Notes: a model not told the origin generated them from the sequence alone. Numbered from the stretch's first letter, positions 26,836 through 36,393 are shown. The stretch: 64,000 nt of DNA from Streptomyces sp. NRRL S-646 (GCF_000720765.1 NZ_JODC01000010.1:248001-312000), one strand, 5' to 3'. Made by a program: numbers and translations.

Positions 26836-26865
26836 TTGACTTCAGGATCAATAAGCCAGAACAAT
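26836..26865 (+). promoter_or_regulatory. Possible promoter of the GH3 gene, leaderless transcript
   Basis: TTGACT at 26836-26841 and AACAAT at 26860-26865 with an 18-bp spacer. The expected start point is at or 1 bp before the GTG start codon at 26873, which has no Shine-Dalgarno sequence. That fits leaderless translation. Confidence 0.4.
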
Positions 26866-26872
26866 CCATTGG

Positions 26873-28363
26873 GTGACCTCCGAGCAGCTGTCCGTGGGCC
26901 CGGCCCTGTCCTCCGTCTCCTCCGACCTGGACGAGGCGGTCCACCGCTGTCTCGTCGCCGGCTTCGAGGGCACGACGGCCTTCCCCGGCACCCTCAAGCG
27001 GCTCATCGACCGCGGTCTGGGCGGCGTCATCCTGTTCACCCGGAACGTGCGCGACGCGGAGCAGGTCCGTGAGCTCACCGACGCACTGCGGGCGATCCGC
27101 CCCGATCTGCTGGTCGCCATCGACAACGAGGGCGGCGGTATCGGTCACCTGGTCGGCGCGGGCGCCCCCGAGGTCCCCGGCTCGTACGCCCTCGGCGTCG
27201 CCGACGACCCGAACCTGACGGCCCGCTGCGCCGACGCCCTCGCCGGTCACCTCGCCACCCTCGGCATCACCGCCTCGTACGCACCCGTCGCCGACCTCCA
27301 GCGCAGGGCGGACAACCCGATCGTGCGCACCCGCTCCTTCGGCGCCGACCCCGGGCTCGCCGCCCGCCATCTGCACGCCTGGATCACCGCCACCGAGGCC
27401 CGCGGCATTGCCTCCTGCGCCAAGCACTTCCCCGGCCACGGCGGCACCGAGACCGACAGCCACCACGACCTCGCCGTCGACCCGCGGCCGTCCGACGAAC
27501 TCCGTGCCGACCTGGAACCCTTCCGCGCGGCCGTCGCCGCGGGCGTGCCCATGCTGATGAGCGCGCACGTCGTCTATCCGGCACTGGACGCCAACCGCCC
27601 CGCCACCCTCAGCCGCCGCATCCTCGGCGACCTGCTCCGCCACGAGATCGGCTTCGACGGTGTGCTGGTCAGCGACGCCCTGGAGATGAAGGCCATCGCC
27701 GACCGCTACGGCGAGGCGGCAGGGGCGCGCATAGCCCTCGCCGCGGGCGCGGACCAGGTGATCGTCGCCGTGCCGGACCTGGAGGTCACGCTGGGCTGCC
27801 GGGACGCGGTGCTCGACGCGGTGGACTCCGGCCGGCTGTCCGAGGAGCGGATATGGGAGGCGGCCGGGCGGGTGCGGCGGCTCGCCCAGCGGTATGCGAC
27901 CCCCGCCGGGGTGGTGGCCGCCTGGGACGCCGGGGCCGGTCTGGAGGCGGCGCGGCGCGCCGTGCGCAGCAGGGCCCTGCCGCGTGCCGTGCGCGGCGCC
28001 CACGTCGTCGACCTCTTCCCGCCCCCGCATCCCGCCCTCAACTGGGGTGGCGAGGACCTCCTGACCGAGCTGCGCCCCCTCGACCCCACGGCGAGCGGTA
28101 CGGCGGTGAGCGGGGAGCCCTGCGATCAGAGTGCCCTGGTCGACGGCATCCTGCGCCTGGCCGCGGATTCGCCGCTGGTTGTCGCCACGTGTGACGCGGG
28201 GATCCATCCCTGGCAGGCGAGCTTCCGTGACGCCCTGCTGGCCCGGCGTCCGGACGCGGTACGCGTGGACACCGGGCTGCCGGAGGGCGGCGATCTGTGC
28301 TCGTTCGGTCGGGGGCGGGTCAATCTGCGGGCGGTGGCGGAGGTGCTCAGCGCTTCGCTGTGA
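26873..28363 (+). CDS. GH3 family beta-N-acetylhexosaminidase (NagZ-like), cytoplasmic
   Basis: A 496-residue GH3 enzyme without a signal peptide. Motifs are GGVILFTRNV, AIDNEGGGIGHL, the NagZ-type loop KHFPGHGGTETDSHHDLAVD with the D195-x-H197 dyad, and GVLVSDALEM with nucleophile D268. The dyad loop is the mark of beta-N-acetylglucosaminidases rather than beta-glucosidases. The C-terminal ~150 residues form a second domain. It probably trims GlcNAc from imported glycan pieces. GTG 26873 lacks a ribosome site; GTG 26894 is an alternative. It ends convergently with the GH5-like gene across a repeat. Confidence 0.85.
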   Translation: MTSEQLSVGPALSSVSSDLDEAVHRCLVAGFEGTTAFPGTLKRLIDRGLGGVILFTRNVRDAEQVRELTDALRAIRPDLLVAIDNEGGGIGHLVGAGAPEVPGSYALGVADDPNLTARCADALAGHLATLGITASYAPVADLQRRADNPIVRTRSFGADPGLAARHLHAWITATEARGIASCAKHFPGHGGTETDSHHDLAVDPRPSDELRADLEPFRAAVAAGVPMLMSAHVVYPALDANRPATLSRRILGDLLRHEIGFDGVLVSDALEMKAIADRYGEAAGARIALAAGADQVIVAVPDLEVTLGCRDAVLDAVDSGRLSEERIWEAAGRVRRLAQRYATPAGVVAAWDAGAGLEAARRAVRSRALPRAVRGAHVVDLFPPPHPALNWGGEDLLTELRPLDPTASGTAVSGEPCDQSALVDGILRLAADSPLVVATCDAGIHPWQASFRDALLARRPDAVRVDTGLPEGGDLCSFGRGRVNLRAVAEVLSASL

Positions 28364-28382
28364 GTGCCGGGATGGGGCGTTG

Positions 28383-28464
28383 GTTGTCTGCGGCGCCGTT
28401 GTGGCCGGTCGCGCCCACGCGGCGGAGCCGCATATCGACACAGCCCCGAGCCCCTTTGGGGCGC
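28383..28464. repeat. Streptomyces-type hairpin repeat, copy 1
   Basis: Shares GGTCGCGCCCACGCGGCGGA and CATATCGACACAGCCCCG with copies at 43379 and 49640. It ends with GCCCC-TTT-GGGGC (28450-28462). It lies between converging genes and likely serves as a bidirectional terminator. Confidence 0.75.
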
Positions 28465-28470
28465 AGCGGC

Positions 28471-29757
28471 CTACGGCAGTTGTACGGTCTGCGTGATTCC
28501 CCGCGTCGCCAAGTACGCCTGGTCGTCGGCCCGTTCGGCCAGTAGTGCCGCTGGGCGCTCGCCCTGCATGCGCAGGCGCATCCACGCATCGAAGTACGTG
28601 CCGCCCGGGCCGGAGATGGAGCGGGTCGAGGGCGTGCAGTCCAACACCAGGCCGGTGGTGCGCGGTCGGGGGGAGACAGGATTCGCGCGCAGTTCGGCGA
28701 TCGTGTCGGCGAGGGCGGTGGCGATCGGCTTGGGGCGGCCCGTGGAGTCGAAGAGACCCAGGGTGTACTCCAGCTCCGGATAGTCGGACAGTGAGCGGTC
28801 CACGTCGTGGGAGCACCACCAGGTCACTCCCCAAAGGCCTTCACAGTCGGCCGCGTTGAGGACCGTGGCGCGGGCGAAGTCCGGGGCGTCGGCCGCCGGG
28901 ATGTGCGGTTCGGGGGCGCCCGTCTCCTGGACCCAGACGGGGCGGGACGGATCGTCGGCGTAGGCCTTCGCGAGTTCCGTGCCGTACTCGGCGAGGTGCT
29001 GCACCTCGAAGGAGCCGGGCCCGTAGCGGCGGGCGCAGTCGGCGGAGAACACCCAGGGGTGGACGGTCGTCACGTCGCCCTTGCGGGCCGAGGCCTCGGG
29101 CGTGAACGGGTGGTCGTCGCCGTACCAGGCGGCGTCGTACGCGGAGTGCGTGGCCAGCTGCCCGGGGCGCAGGCCCTCGCGAGCGGCCGCCAGCAGCGTG
29201 TCGAGGTAGTGGTCGACCTCGGTCGCCGTCACCGGGTTGTGCTCGACCAGGTTGTTGAGTTCGTTGCCGAGCTGGAGGCCGATGAGGTTCGGGCGGCCGG
29301 CGAGGGCGCGGGCGAGCGTGCGCAGCAGCTCCGCCTGGGCCTGGACGGCCTCCGGGTCGGTGAAGACGTTGCGGTGGTGCCAGCTGCGGGTCCACTCCGG
29401 GTAGAAGTCGAAGCCGGACAGATGGCCCTGTACGCCGTCCACCATGACGTCGAGGCCCGCCTCGGCCGCCAGGTCGACGAGTTGTGCCAGCTGGTCGACG
29501 GCGGCGGTGCGGATGAGGGTGCGGTTGGGCTGGAGCAGCGGCCAGAGGTGAAAGACGCGGATGTGGTCGAGGCCCAGCCCGGCGATCTGGGCCAGGTCCT
29601 CGCGGGCGTGCTGCGGGTCGAAGTCGTGCCAGGCGTGGAACCAGCCACGGCGGGGCGTGTAGTTGACGCCGAAGCGGAGCGTAGGGATGGGATCCTCCTC
29701 GGGTCGCCGACCCTCCGGGGTCGGGGGCTTGTCCTCGCTGAATGTATCAACCACCAT
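28471..29757 (-). CDS. GH5-like (cellulase-clan) glycoside hydrolase
   Basis: A 428-residue TIM-barrel hydrolase without a signal peptide. FGVNYTPRRGWFHAWHDFD opens the barrel. LQLGNELNN near residue 175 carries the acid/base Glu, and VWVQETGAPE near 285 the nucleophile Glu, as in clan GH-A. The C-terminal ~70 residues are extra. ATG 29757 lies only 5 bp from the ATG of the divergent kinase, has no ribosome site, and sits in an operator-like sequence, so the transcript may be leaderless; no other start codon lies before the barrel. The substrate is probably a mannose- or glucose-containing oligosaccharide, by context only. Confidence 0.75.
   Translation of the reverse strand: MVVDTFSEDKPPTPEGRRPEEDPIPTLRFGVNYTPRRGWFHAWHDFDPQHAREDLAQIAGLGLDHIRVFHLWPLLQPNRTLIRTAAVDQLAQLVDLAAEAGLDVMVDGVQGHLSGFDFYPEWTRSWHHRNVFTDPEAVQAQAELLRTLARALAGRPNLIGLQLGNELNNLVEHNPVTATEVDHYLDTLLAAAREGLRPGQLATHSAYDAAWYGDDHPFTPEASARKGDVTTVHPWVFSADCARRYGPGSFEVQHLAEYGTELAKAYADDPSRPVWVQETGAPEPHIPAADAPDFARATVLNAADCEGLWGVTWWCSHDVDRSLSDYPELEYTLGLFDSTGRPKPIATALADTIAELRANPVSPRPRTTGLVLDCTPSTRSISGPGGTYFDAWMRLRMQGERPAALLAERADDQAYLATRGITQTVQLP
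29739..29755. promoter_or_regulatory. Operator-like site in the divergent GH5/kinase start region
   Basis: TGAATGTATCAACCACC. The end CAACCACC recurs upstream of the GH38 gene and, with one change, upstream of the transporter. It overlaps the first codons of the GH5-like gene. A related half site, GATTTCAACC, lies at 29775-29784. Confidence 0.5.
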
Positions 29758-29762
29758 GGTCG

Positions 29763-30821
29763 ATGATGAATAACGATTTCAACCAGGAGTCCGGCGGTAA
29801 TCGGAACTCCGGTGAACCGGAACTGGTGGTAGGCCTCGACGCCGGCGGCACCCGCACCCGAGCGGTCCTCGCCGCCGCGGCGGACGGCCGCGTGCTCGGC
29901 GAGGGCTCCGCCGGTCCGGGCAACGCCCTCACCGTCCCGCTGCCCCGGCTCACCGACCACCTCGCCGAGGCCGTCGCCCAGGCGGTGCCGGCGTCCGCGC
30001 GAGGCCGTGTCGCGGCGGTGGCCGGCGGTTTCGCGGGCGCCACGGGGGCGACGGAGGACGACCCGGGCCGCCTCAATGCGCTCACCGCCCTGACCGCCGC
30101 CCTCCGCCGGGTCGGCATCGCCACCGGCTCGATCGGCATCAGCAGCGACATCGAGGCGGCCTTCGCCTCCGCCCCCGGCGCCCCGGCCGACGGCCTCGCC
30201 CTGGTCGCCGGCACGGGAGCGGTCGCCATGCGCATCACCGGCCGCCGCTGCACGGCCACCGTCGACGGCGACGGCTGGCTCCTCGGCGACGACGGCAGCG
30301 GCTTCTGGATCGGCCGGGAGGCGGTCAGGGCCGCCCTGCGGATGGCGGACGGTCGGGGCGGGGCGACGGCGCTGGCGGTGACGGTGGGCCGGGCACTGGG
30401 GCTACCGGGCGAGGTGCTGCCGTACGGCGGCTCCGGGGCTCCCGAGAAGTCGTACGAAGGCGCCCCCGACTGGTCCCGCGCCCGCCGCGAGGCCTACCGC
30501 ATGCGTCTGCTCCCCGCCGTCATGGCCGAACCCCCGACCCGGCTCGCCCGGCTCGCCCCGCTGGTCGCCGAGTCGGCCCGGGAGAAGGACCCCGTGGCGG
30601 AGGCGATCCTCGTCGAGGCGGTGGCGCGGCTGACCGACACCATCAGGGCGTTGGAGCCCCGTCCCGGGGAACGTGTCGTCGCCACCGGTGGTCTGCTCGG
30701 CCCCGACGGCCCCCTGACGGCACCCCTGACCGCCGCGCTCCGGAACCACCTCGGACTCACCCTCGACTGGGTGGCTGACGGCTGCGGGGGCGCCGTGGCC
30801 CTCGCCCGCCTCCTCGTCTGA
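29763..30821 (+). CDS. BadF/BadG-type ATPase, N-acetylglucosamine-kinase-like
   Basis: About 352 residues with the ASKHA fold: VVGLDAGGTRTRAVLA (phosphate-1 loop), ISSDIEAAFA, LVAGTGAVAMRITG, DGDGWLLGDDGSGFWIG and a C-terminal VVATGGLLG adenosine motif. The GDDGSGFWIGR signature is typical of eukaryote-like GlcNAc kinases. It probably phosphorylates amino sugar released by the neighbouring hydrolases. Start is uncertain: ATG 29742 overlaps the divergent gene, while ATG 29763 or 29766 leaves a few bases between them; none has a clear ribosome site. Confidence 0.8.
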   Translation: MMNNDFNQESGGNRNSGEPELVVGLDAGGTRTRAVLAAAADGRVLGEGSAGPGNALTVPLPRLTDHLAEAVAQAVPASARGRVAAVAGGFAGATGATEDDPGRLNALTALTAALRRVGIATGSIGISSDIEAAFASAPGAPADGLALVAGTGAVAMRITGRRCTATVDGDGWLLGDDGSGFWIGREAVRAALRMADGRGGATALAVTVGRALGLPGEVLPYGGSGAPEKSYEGAPDWSRARREAYRMRLLPAVMAEPPTRLARLAPLVAESAREKDPVAEAILVEAVARLTDTIRALEPRPGERVVATGGLLGPDGPLTAPLTAALRNHLGLTLDWVADGCGGAVALARLLV

Positions 30822-30871
30822 CTGCCCACGCGACCTCCTCGTCCGACTGCCCAAACGAAAGGAACGGCCGC

Positions 30872-33133
30872 ATGCCGACTCCGGAACCAGCGGCCGACCG
30901 TGCCGAACGCAGCCACCGGGACCGCCCCCTCTACCGCGATCCGACGGCCCCCCTCGACGCCCGCGTCCATGACCTCCTCGCCCGTATGACCCTCCGCGAG
31001 AAGGCCGGTCAGCTCAACCAGCGGATGTACGGCTGGGACGCCTACCGCCGTACGCCCGACGGTGGCTACGAACTCACCGACGCCCTGTACGCCGAGACCG
31101 ACCGTTTCGAAGGGCTCGGTGCTCTCTACGGGCTGATGCGTGCCGACGCCTGGTCCGGTGTCGACCACGGCAGTGGGCCCGGCGGCCAGGACAGCGCCGC
31201 CCTCGCGGAGCTGGTGCAGCGGCACGTTCTCGAGCGCAGCCGGCTCGGCATACCCGCCTTGTTCGTCGAGGAGGTGCCGCACGGCCACATGGCCCTGGAC
31301 GGCACCGTCCTGCCCGTCAACCTGGCGGTCGGCGCCACCTGGGACCCCGAGCTGTACGAGCGCGCCGCCGCCCACGCCGCCGCCGAACTCCGCGCCCGTG
31401 GTGGCCACTTGGCCCTGGTCTCGGCGCTCGACATCGCGCGCGATCCCCGCTGGGGCCGCACCGAGGAGTGCTTCGGCGAGGACCCGTACCTCGCCGCCAG
31501 GCTGACGGAGGCACTTGTGCGCGGCATGCAGGGGGAGCCCGCCGAGTTCTTCGCCGACGACAGCGCACCCGTCGTCCTCAAGCACTTCGCCGGGCAGGGA
31601 GCCACCGTCGGCGGCCGCAACTCCGCCGAGTCGGAGCTCGGATGGAGGGAGCTGGACGAGATCCACCTCCTTGCCGCCCGCGCGGGCGTCCGCGCCGGAG
31701 CCGCCGCCGTCATGGCCGCGTACAACGAGGTCGACGGGATGCCGTGCTCCGGCAACCGCGCCCTGCTCACCGGTCTGCTGCGGGAGAGCTGGGGGTTCGA
31801 CGGGCTGGTCATGGCCGACGGGCTGGCCGTGGACCGGCTGGCCCGCATCACCGGCGACAAGGTCTCCGCCGGCGCCCTCGCCCTCAACGCCGGGGTCGAC
31901 CTGAGCCTGTGGGACGAGGGCTTCACGCATCTGGAGGAGGCAGTGGAGAAGGGACTCGTCGAGGAGTCCGGCCTCGACGCCGCCGTCGCCCGCGTGCTGC
32001 GCCTGAAGTTCCGCCTCGGACTCTTCGAACGCCCCTACGGCGGGGGCGAGTTGCCGTCCGCCCAGCAGGGCCGCGCCCTGAGCACCGCCCTCGCGCGTGC
32101 CTCGGTCACCCTCCTCCACGACAACGGCGGCGCCCTCCCGATCCCGGCCACCGTCTCCCGTATCGCCGTCCTGGGACCCCAGTCCGCCACCTCCGCCCAC
32201 CAGTCGGGCGACTACACCGCCCCGCAGCGCACCGGCAGCAGCGTCCTCGACGGGCTTCGCAAGCTCGCACCGCCCGGCACCGACATCCGGCACGCCCGCG
32301 GCTGCGCGCTCACCGGAGGCGACCTCTCCGGCATCCCCGAGGCGGTCGCCGCGGCCGCCGCCTCCGACGTCGCCGTGCTGGTGCTGGGCGGCAGCAGCGC
32401 CCGCAGCCCCGAGACGGACTTCGCCGCCAACGGGGCCGCACTCACGGCCGTTTCGGAGATGACCTGTGGCGAAGGCGTCGACCTCGCCGGACTGCGGCTG
32501 GGCAGGGCGCAGTACGTCCTCCTGGGCGCCGTCGTGGCGACGGGCACACCGACCGTCGTCGTCCTCGTCCAGGGCCGCCCGCACATCGTGCCCGAGACCG
32601 CGGCCGCCCTGCTCACCGCCTGGTACCCGGGCCCCTGGGGCGGCGACGCGATCGCCGAGGTACTGCTCGGACACGCGGCACCCGTCGGCCGGCTCCCCGT
32701 CTCGATGCCCCGCTCGGCGGCCCAGCTCCCCGTCCACTACAACCACAAGGACACCGAGTACGGCGGCTACGTGGACGAGAGCGCCGAGCCGCTGTACTCC
32801 TTCGGGCACGGGCTGTCGTACACGAGCTTCGCGTACGGCCCGCCGCGCACGGACGGGCACACCGTCACGGTCGACGTCACCAACACCGGTGCGCGGCAGG
32901 GCCGTACCGTCGTGCAGGTCTATCTGCGGCGCCTGATCACGTCCACCTGGCCGCGCACCCTCGAACTGTTCGCGTTCGAGGGTGTCGACCTGGTGCCCGG
33001 CGAGTGCCGTTCGGTCACCTTGCCGCTCGACAGGGACCGACTCGCCGGGACCAGGACCGTGGAGATCCGGGTCGCCGAGTCCGCGCGGGCCGCGCTCACC
33101 GCCGTACCCGCCGTACTGGACGTCAGAGCTTGA
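30872..33133 (+). CDS. GH3 beta-glucosidase/xylosidase-like enzyme, cytoplasmic
   Basis: A 753-residue, three-domain GH3 enzyme (ATG 30872 after AAAGGA). Motifs: RLGIPALFVEEVPHG, DIARDPRWGRTEECFGEDPY, VVLKHFAGQG, and GFDGLVMADGLAV with the nucleophile Asp. Then come an alpha/beta sandwich and an Fn3-like end (VTVDVTNTGARQGRTVVQVY). The usual SDW is ADG here, so the residue after the nucleophile is small. No signal peptide, so it acts on imported sugars. It follows the kinase by 50 bp and its stop overlaps the converging permease gene by 11 bp. Confidence 0.85.
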   Translation: MPTPEPAADRAERSHRDRPLYRDPTAPLDARVHDLLARMTLREKAGQLNQRMYGWDAYRRTPDGGYELTDALYAETDRFEGLGALYGLMRADAWSGVDHGSGPGGQDSAALAELVQRHVLERSRLGIPALFVEEVPHGHMALDGTVLPVNLAVGATWDPELYERAAAHAAAELRARGGHLALVSALDIARDPRWGRTEECFGEDPYLAARLTEALVRGMQGEPAEFFADDSAPVVLKHFAGQGATVGGRNSAESELGWRELDEIHLLAARAGVRAGAAAVMAAYNEVDGMPCSGNRALLTGLLRESWGFDGLVMADGLAVDRLARITGDKVSAGALALNAGVDLSLWDEGFTHLEEAVEKGLVEESGLDAAVARVLRLKFRLGLFERPYGGGELPSAQQGRALSTALARASVTLLHDNGGALPIPATVSRIAVLGPQSATSAHQSGDYTAPQRTGSSVLDGLRKLAPPGTDIRHARGCALTGGDLSGIPEAVAAAAASDVAVLVLGGSSARSPETDFAANGAALTAVSEMTCGEGVDLAGLRLGRAQYVLLGAVVATGTPTVVVLVQGRPHIVPETAAALLTAWYPGPWGGDAIAEVLLGHAAPVGRLPVSMPRSAAQLPVHYNHKDTEYGGYVDESAEPLYSFGHGLSYTSFAYGPPRTDGHTVTVDVTNTGARQGRTVVQVYLRRLITSTWPRTLELFAFEGVDLVPGECRSVTLPLDRDRLAGTRTVEIRVAESARAALTAVPAVLDVRA

Positions 33134-34001
33134 CGGCTCCCGCCGAGACGCCCTTGTAGAACCAGCGCTGGGTGATCACGAACAGCACAAGCACCGGGAT
33201 GACGGAGATCACCGAACCGGCCATGACCACCCGCTGGTCGTAGCCGAACGACGAGCTCTGCAGCCGGGACAGGCCCAGCGTCAGCGTCATGTGGCTCTCC
33301 GAGCGGAGCACGATCAGCGGCCAGAGGAAGTCGTCCCAGGCGCTGATGAAGGTGTTGATGGTGACCACCATGATCGCGCCCCACGCGGACGGCAGATACA
33401 GGTACCTGAACCGCTGCCACTCGTTCGCGCCGTCGAGCATCGCCGAGTCCTCGATCTCGCGCGGTACGGCCAGGAACGCGCCGCGCATCAGCAGGACGTT
33501 GATGGCGCCGACGAACCCGGGCAGCCACACGCCCGCCAGGTTGTCGACCAGGCCCAGGTCGCGGATGCTCAGGAACAGCGACACCATGATCGACTCGAAG
33601 GGGAACATCATGGAGGCGACCAGCACCACCCAGACCGCCTTGCGGCCCTTCCAGCCGGGCTTGGAGAGCATGTAGCCGGCCGTGGTGGAGAACACCAGCT
33701 GGCTGGTGACGGACAGGACGACCACGATCAGGCTGTTGCGGATGTACGTGGCGACCGGCACCTGGTCGAAGACCTCGCGGTAGGCCCGCAGGGTCGGGTG
33801 GTGCGGCAGCAGCGAGGCGTCCGCGCCGAAGACGTCCTCCCCGACGCCCTTGAGCGAGGCCAGGAACTGCCAGACCAGCGGGCCGACCGTGATGCCCAGC
33901 ACGAGGAGCAGCAGCAGGTAGCGGACGACCAGTTCGCGGGGGCGGCCGTACTCCCGCCAGCGCGGCATCAGCCGCCGGGGCTTGTCGACGGCGGTCGTCA
34001 T
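33123..34001 (-). CDS. Carbohydrate ABC transporter permease, MalG type
   Basis: A 292-residue protein with six membrane helices and the ATPase-docking EAA loop EIEDSAMLDGANEWQRFRY, then LPSAWG. ATG 34001 follows GAAGGAGG and overlaps the stop of the upstream permease gene (ATGA). It forms the pore with the MalF-type partner. No dedicated ATPase gene is present; Streptomyces importers of this class commonly share the MsiK ATPase encoded elsewhere. Confidence 0.9.
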   Translation of the reverse strand: MTTAVDKPRRLMPRWREYGRPRELVVRYLLLLLVLGITVGPLVWQFLASLKGVGEDVFGADASLLPHHPTLRAYREVFDQVPVATYIRNSLIVVVLSVTSQLVFSTTAGYMLSKPGWKGRKAVWVVLVASMMFPFESIMVSLFLSIRDLGLVDNLAGVWLPGFVGAINVLLMRGAFLAVPREIEDSAMLDGANEWQRFRYLYLPSAWGAIMVVTINTFISAWDDFLWPLIVLRSESHMTLTLGLSRLQSSSFGYDQRVVMAGSVISVIPVLVLFVITQRWFYKGVSAGAVKL

Positions 34002-35017
34002 GCCTCGTCCTCCTTCGTCAGGCGCTGCGCGAGCAGGGTCAGGCCGAGGGTGAGTACGAACAGGGCGACGCTGACCGCGGAGCCGTAGCCGGCGTTGCCG
34101 GTGATCGGGTCCAGACCGACGTCGCGGATGTAGAAGGGCAGGGTGCGGTCGGCGCCGCCGGGGCCGCCGGTGGAGCTGCCCAGCATGAAGATCTCGGTGA
34201 ACACCCTCAGGCAGCCGATGCCGGTGAGCGTGCCGACCAGCATCATCGCCTGGCGCACGCCCGGCACGGTGATGTGCCAGAAGCGGCGGACCGCGCCGGC
34301 GCCGTCCATCTGCGCCGCCTCGTGGAGCTCCTTCGGCACGTTCCCGAGCGCGGCCAGGTAGAAGATCATGTACCAGCCGAGTCCCTTCCACAGCGTCAGG
34401 CCCATCGCGGAGAAGAGGATGAGCCAGGAGTCGGAGAGAAAGGGGACGGCGGACCTGATCAAGTGGGCCTTCTGCAGCCAGGTGTTGACCAGCCCGTCGT
34501 CGGCCAGCAGCCACTGCCAGCTCAGGCCCACGACCACGCTGGAGGCGAGGACGGGCGTGTAGAAGGCGGAGCGGAAGAAGCCGATGCCGGGCAGGTTCCT
34601 CTCCACCAGCACGGCCAGCATCAGCGGCAGCAGCACCATCAGCGGGACGACGATGACGGCGTACAGGACGCTGTTGCGAGTGGCCAGCCAGAAGTCCGAG
34701 TCGTCCAGCATCCGGGTGTAGTTGTCCAGCCCGACGAAGCTTGCGGCGCCGCCGAGCGGCTTGGCGTTCGTGAACGACAGGATGACGGTGTTGAGGAACG
34801 GGAACACCCCGAACACCACCGCGCACACGATCGCTGGCGCGGTCCACAGCCAGGGCAGCCACCAACGGCGGTACAGCGCCGCGCCGTTGGCGCCCGGCAC
34901 GGGGCCGGGCAGCACGGCCCGGACGAGGCGGCGGATACGGGACGGGGCCGTGCCCGGCACGGCGGCAGTGCGCTCCGTACCAGGCACGATCACCGGCTCA
35001 GCGGTCTCGGTCGCCAC
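33998..35017 (-). CDS. Carbohydrate ABC transporter permease, MalF type
   Basis: A 339-residue permease with about 70 residues of Ala/Pro/Arg-rich cytoplasmic N-terminus, six helices and an EAA loop (ELHEAAQMDGAGAVRRFWHI, TVPGV). GTG 35017 is chosen because it lies 2 bp after the binding-protein stop; the frame reaching to 35299 overlaps that gene. It is co-transcribed with the binding protein and MalG-type permease. Confidence 0.9.
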   Translation of the reverse strand: MATETAEPVIVPGTERTAAVPGTAPSRIRRLVRAVLPGPVPGANGAALYRRWWLPWLWTAPAIVCAVVFGVFPFLNTVILSFTNAKPLGGAASFVGLDNYTRMLDDSDFWLATRNSVLYAVIVVPLMVLLPLMLAVLVERNLPGIGFFRSAFYTPVLASSVVVGLSWQWLLADDGLVNTWLQKAHLIRSAVPFLSDSWLILFSAMGLTLWKGLGWYMIFYLAALGNVPKELHEAAQMDGAGAVRRFWHITVPGVRQAMMLVGTLTGIGCLRVFTEIFMLGSSTGGPGGADRTLPFYIRDVGLDPITGNAGYGSAVSVALFVLTLGLTLLAQRLTKEDEA

Positions 35018-35019
35018 GC

Positions 35020-36393
35020 TCAGCCCGCCTGCTTCAGCAGGTCGTCGGCCTTCGCCTGGGCGTCCTTGACGGCCTGCTCGGGGCTCTTCTTGCCCTGCAT
35101 GGCCAGCTGCACCTGCGCCACGATCGCGTTCTGCACGGCCGGGGAGAGGTTCGTCTGGTTGGTGTCGGCCGTCTTGAGCTGGTCGGCGACGAGCTTGCGG
35201 GCCTGGGAGAACGGGTCGCTCCCGGTGACGTTCTGGAAGAACGGGTCGTTCAGCGAGTCCGTGGTCGTCGGGAAGATCACCACGTTCGGGTCCTTGCACC
35301 AGGCCGTCTGGTTCTCGGCGTTGGTCAGGTACTCGGCGAAGGCGAGCGCCACGGGTGCGTGCTTGCTGGTCGCGGCGACCGATATGTACTGGGGGGCGCC
35401 GGCGGAGGCGCGGCCGAGCGCGTCATAGGGCTGCTGGCCGACAGCCGTCCTGTCGTAGATCGAGGGGCTGTTCTGCTTCACGAAGCGCACGAAACTCGGG
35501 TTCGTCGAGCCGTAGGCGACCTTGCCCTGGCTGTACAGCGTCGACGGGTCGTTGCTGGAGGACAGCGAGTCCTTCGGCATCGCGCCCTCCTTGTACAGCT
35601 TCGCCATCCAGGCCACCCACTGGGTAGTCCTCGGATCATTGGCGAAGACCGCGGATTTGCCGTCCGCGGACAGCGTCTTGATGTTCATCTGGTCGAAGTC
35701 CGCCGGGATCCGCCAGATCGGGTTGGCCATCGTCGCGTAGAACTTGCCCTTGCCCGCCTTGGCGATCTTCTCGTAGTCGGCGAACAGTCCGAAGAGCGTC
35801 GTCGGCGGCTTCGCCGGGTCGATGCCCGCCTTGTTCAGCAGGGCCTTGTTGTACGTCAGCAGGACGCCGCCGGTGTACCAGGGGAGGGTGGTGTGGAGGG
35901 CCTTCCCGGAGGCGTCCTTGAAGGTGGCGGACTTCCAGAACGACGGGACGAACGGCTTCGCGACCTGCGGGTCCTTCACGCTCAGGTCGAGCAGGTAGCC
36001 GGCCTTGGTGAGGGCGGTCGCGGTCGGGGCGTTGACGTTGATGACGTCCGGCAACGTACAGGCCTGGGCGTCGGCGACGGTGCGCTGGGTGAAGGTGTTG
36101 TCGCCCGGGTCGTCGATCCACTTGACCTCGGCGCCGGGGTGGGCCTTCTCGAAGGACTTGATCACTCCGTTGAAGAAGCCCCCGAAGTCTTTCTTCAGGT
36201 TCGTCGTCTGGAAGGTGATCTGTCCCTTGACGTCACCCGTCAGCCTGCCCGAGCCGACGTTGCCCTTGTCCACCTTGCAGCCCCCGGCGGTGCCGTCCCC
36301 GCCGCCGGAGCCGCCGGACAGGCCGCAGCCGGCCGCCGTCAGCGTCAGGGCGATGATTCCCGCCACGGATGCGGTGAGTCTTCCAGCGCGCAT
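35020..36393 (-). CDS. Sugar-binding lipoprotein of ABC importer (family 1 SBP)
   Basis: A 457-residue binding protein. The signal peptide ends in a lipobox LTAAGC, giving a membrane-anchored lipoprotein. The mature part shows ITFQTTNLKKDFGGFFNGVI, FEKAHPGAEVKWIDDPGDN and ALNKAGI-like lobes of family 1. ATG 36393 is 5 bp after AGGAGGG (36399-36405); the GTG at 36399 is too close to it. The operator-like TGGTTCAATCAACCA lies 30 bp upstream. It probably captures oligosaccharide released by secreted glycosidases such as the GH84 enzyme. Confidence 0.9.
   Translation of the reverse strand: MRAGRLTASVAGIIALTLTAAGCGLSGGSGGGDGTAGGCKVDKGNVGSGRLTGDVKGQITFQTTNLKKDFGGFFNGVIKSFEKAHPGAEVKWIDDPGDNTFTQRTVADAQACTLPDVINVNAPTATALTKAGYLLDLSVKDPQVAKPFVPSFWKSATFKDASGKALHTTLPWYTGGVLLTYNKALLNKAGIDPAKPPTTLFGLFADYEKIAKAGKGKFYATMANPIWRIPADFDQMNIKTLSADGKSAVFANDPRTTQWVAWMAKLYKEGAMPKDSLSSSNDPSTLYSQGKVAYGSTNPSFVRFVKQNSPSIYDRTAVGQQPYDALGRASAGAPQYISVAATSKHAPVALAFAEYLTNAENQTAWCKDPNVVIFPTTTDSLNDPFFQNVTGSDPFSQARKLVADQLKTADTNQTNLSPAVQNAIVAQVQLAMQGKKSPEQAVKDAQAKADDLLKQAG

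Noticed and set aside
33123..36393. Missing ATPase gene as a sign of a broken transporter
   Set aside because: Streptomyces sugar importers of this class commonly lack their own ATPase and share one encoded elsewhere, so absence is expected.
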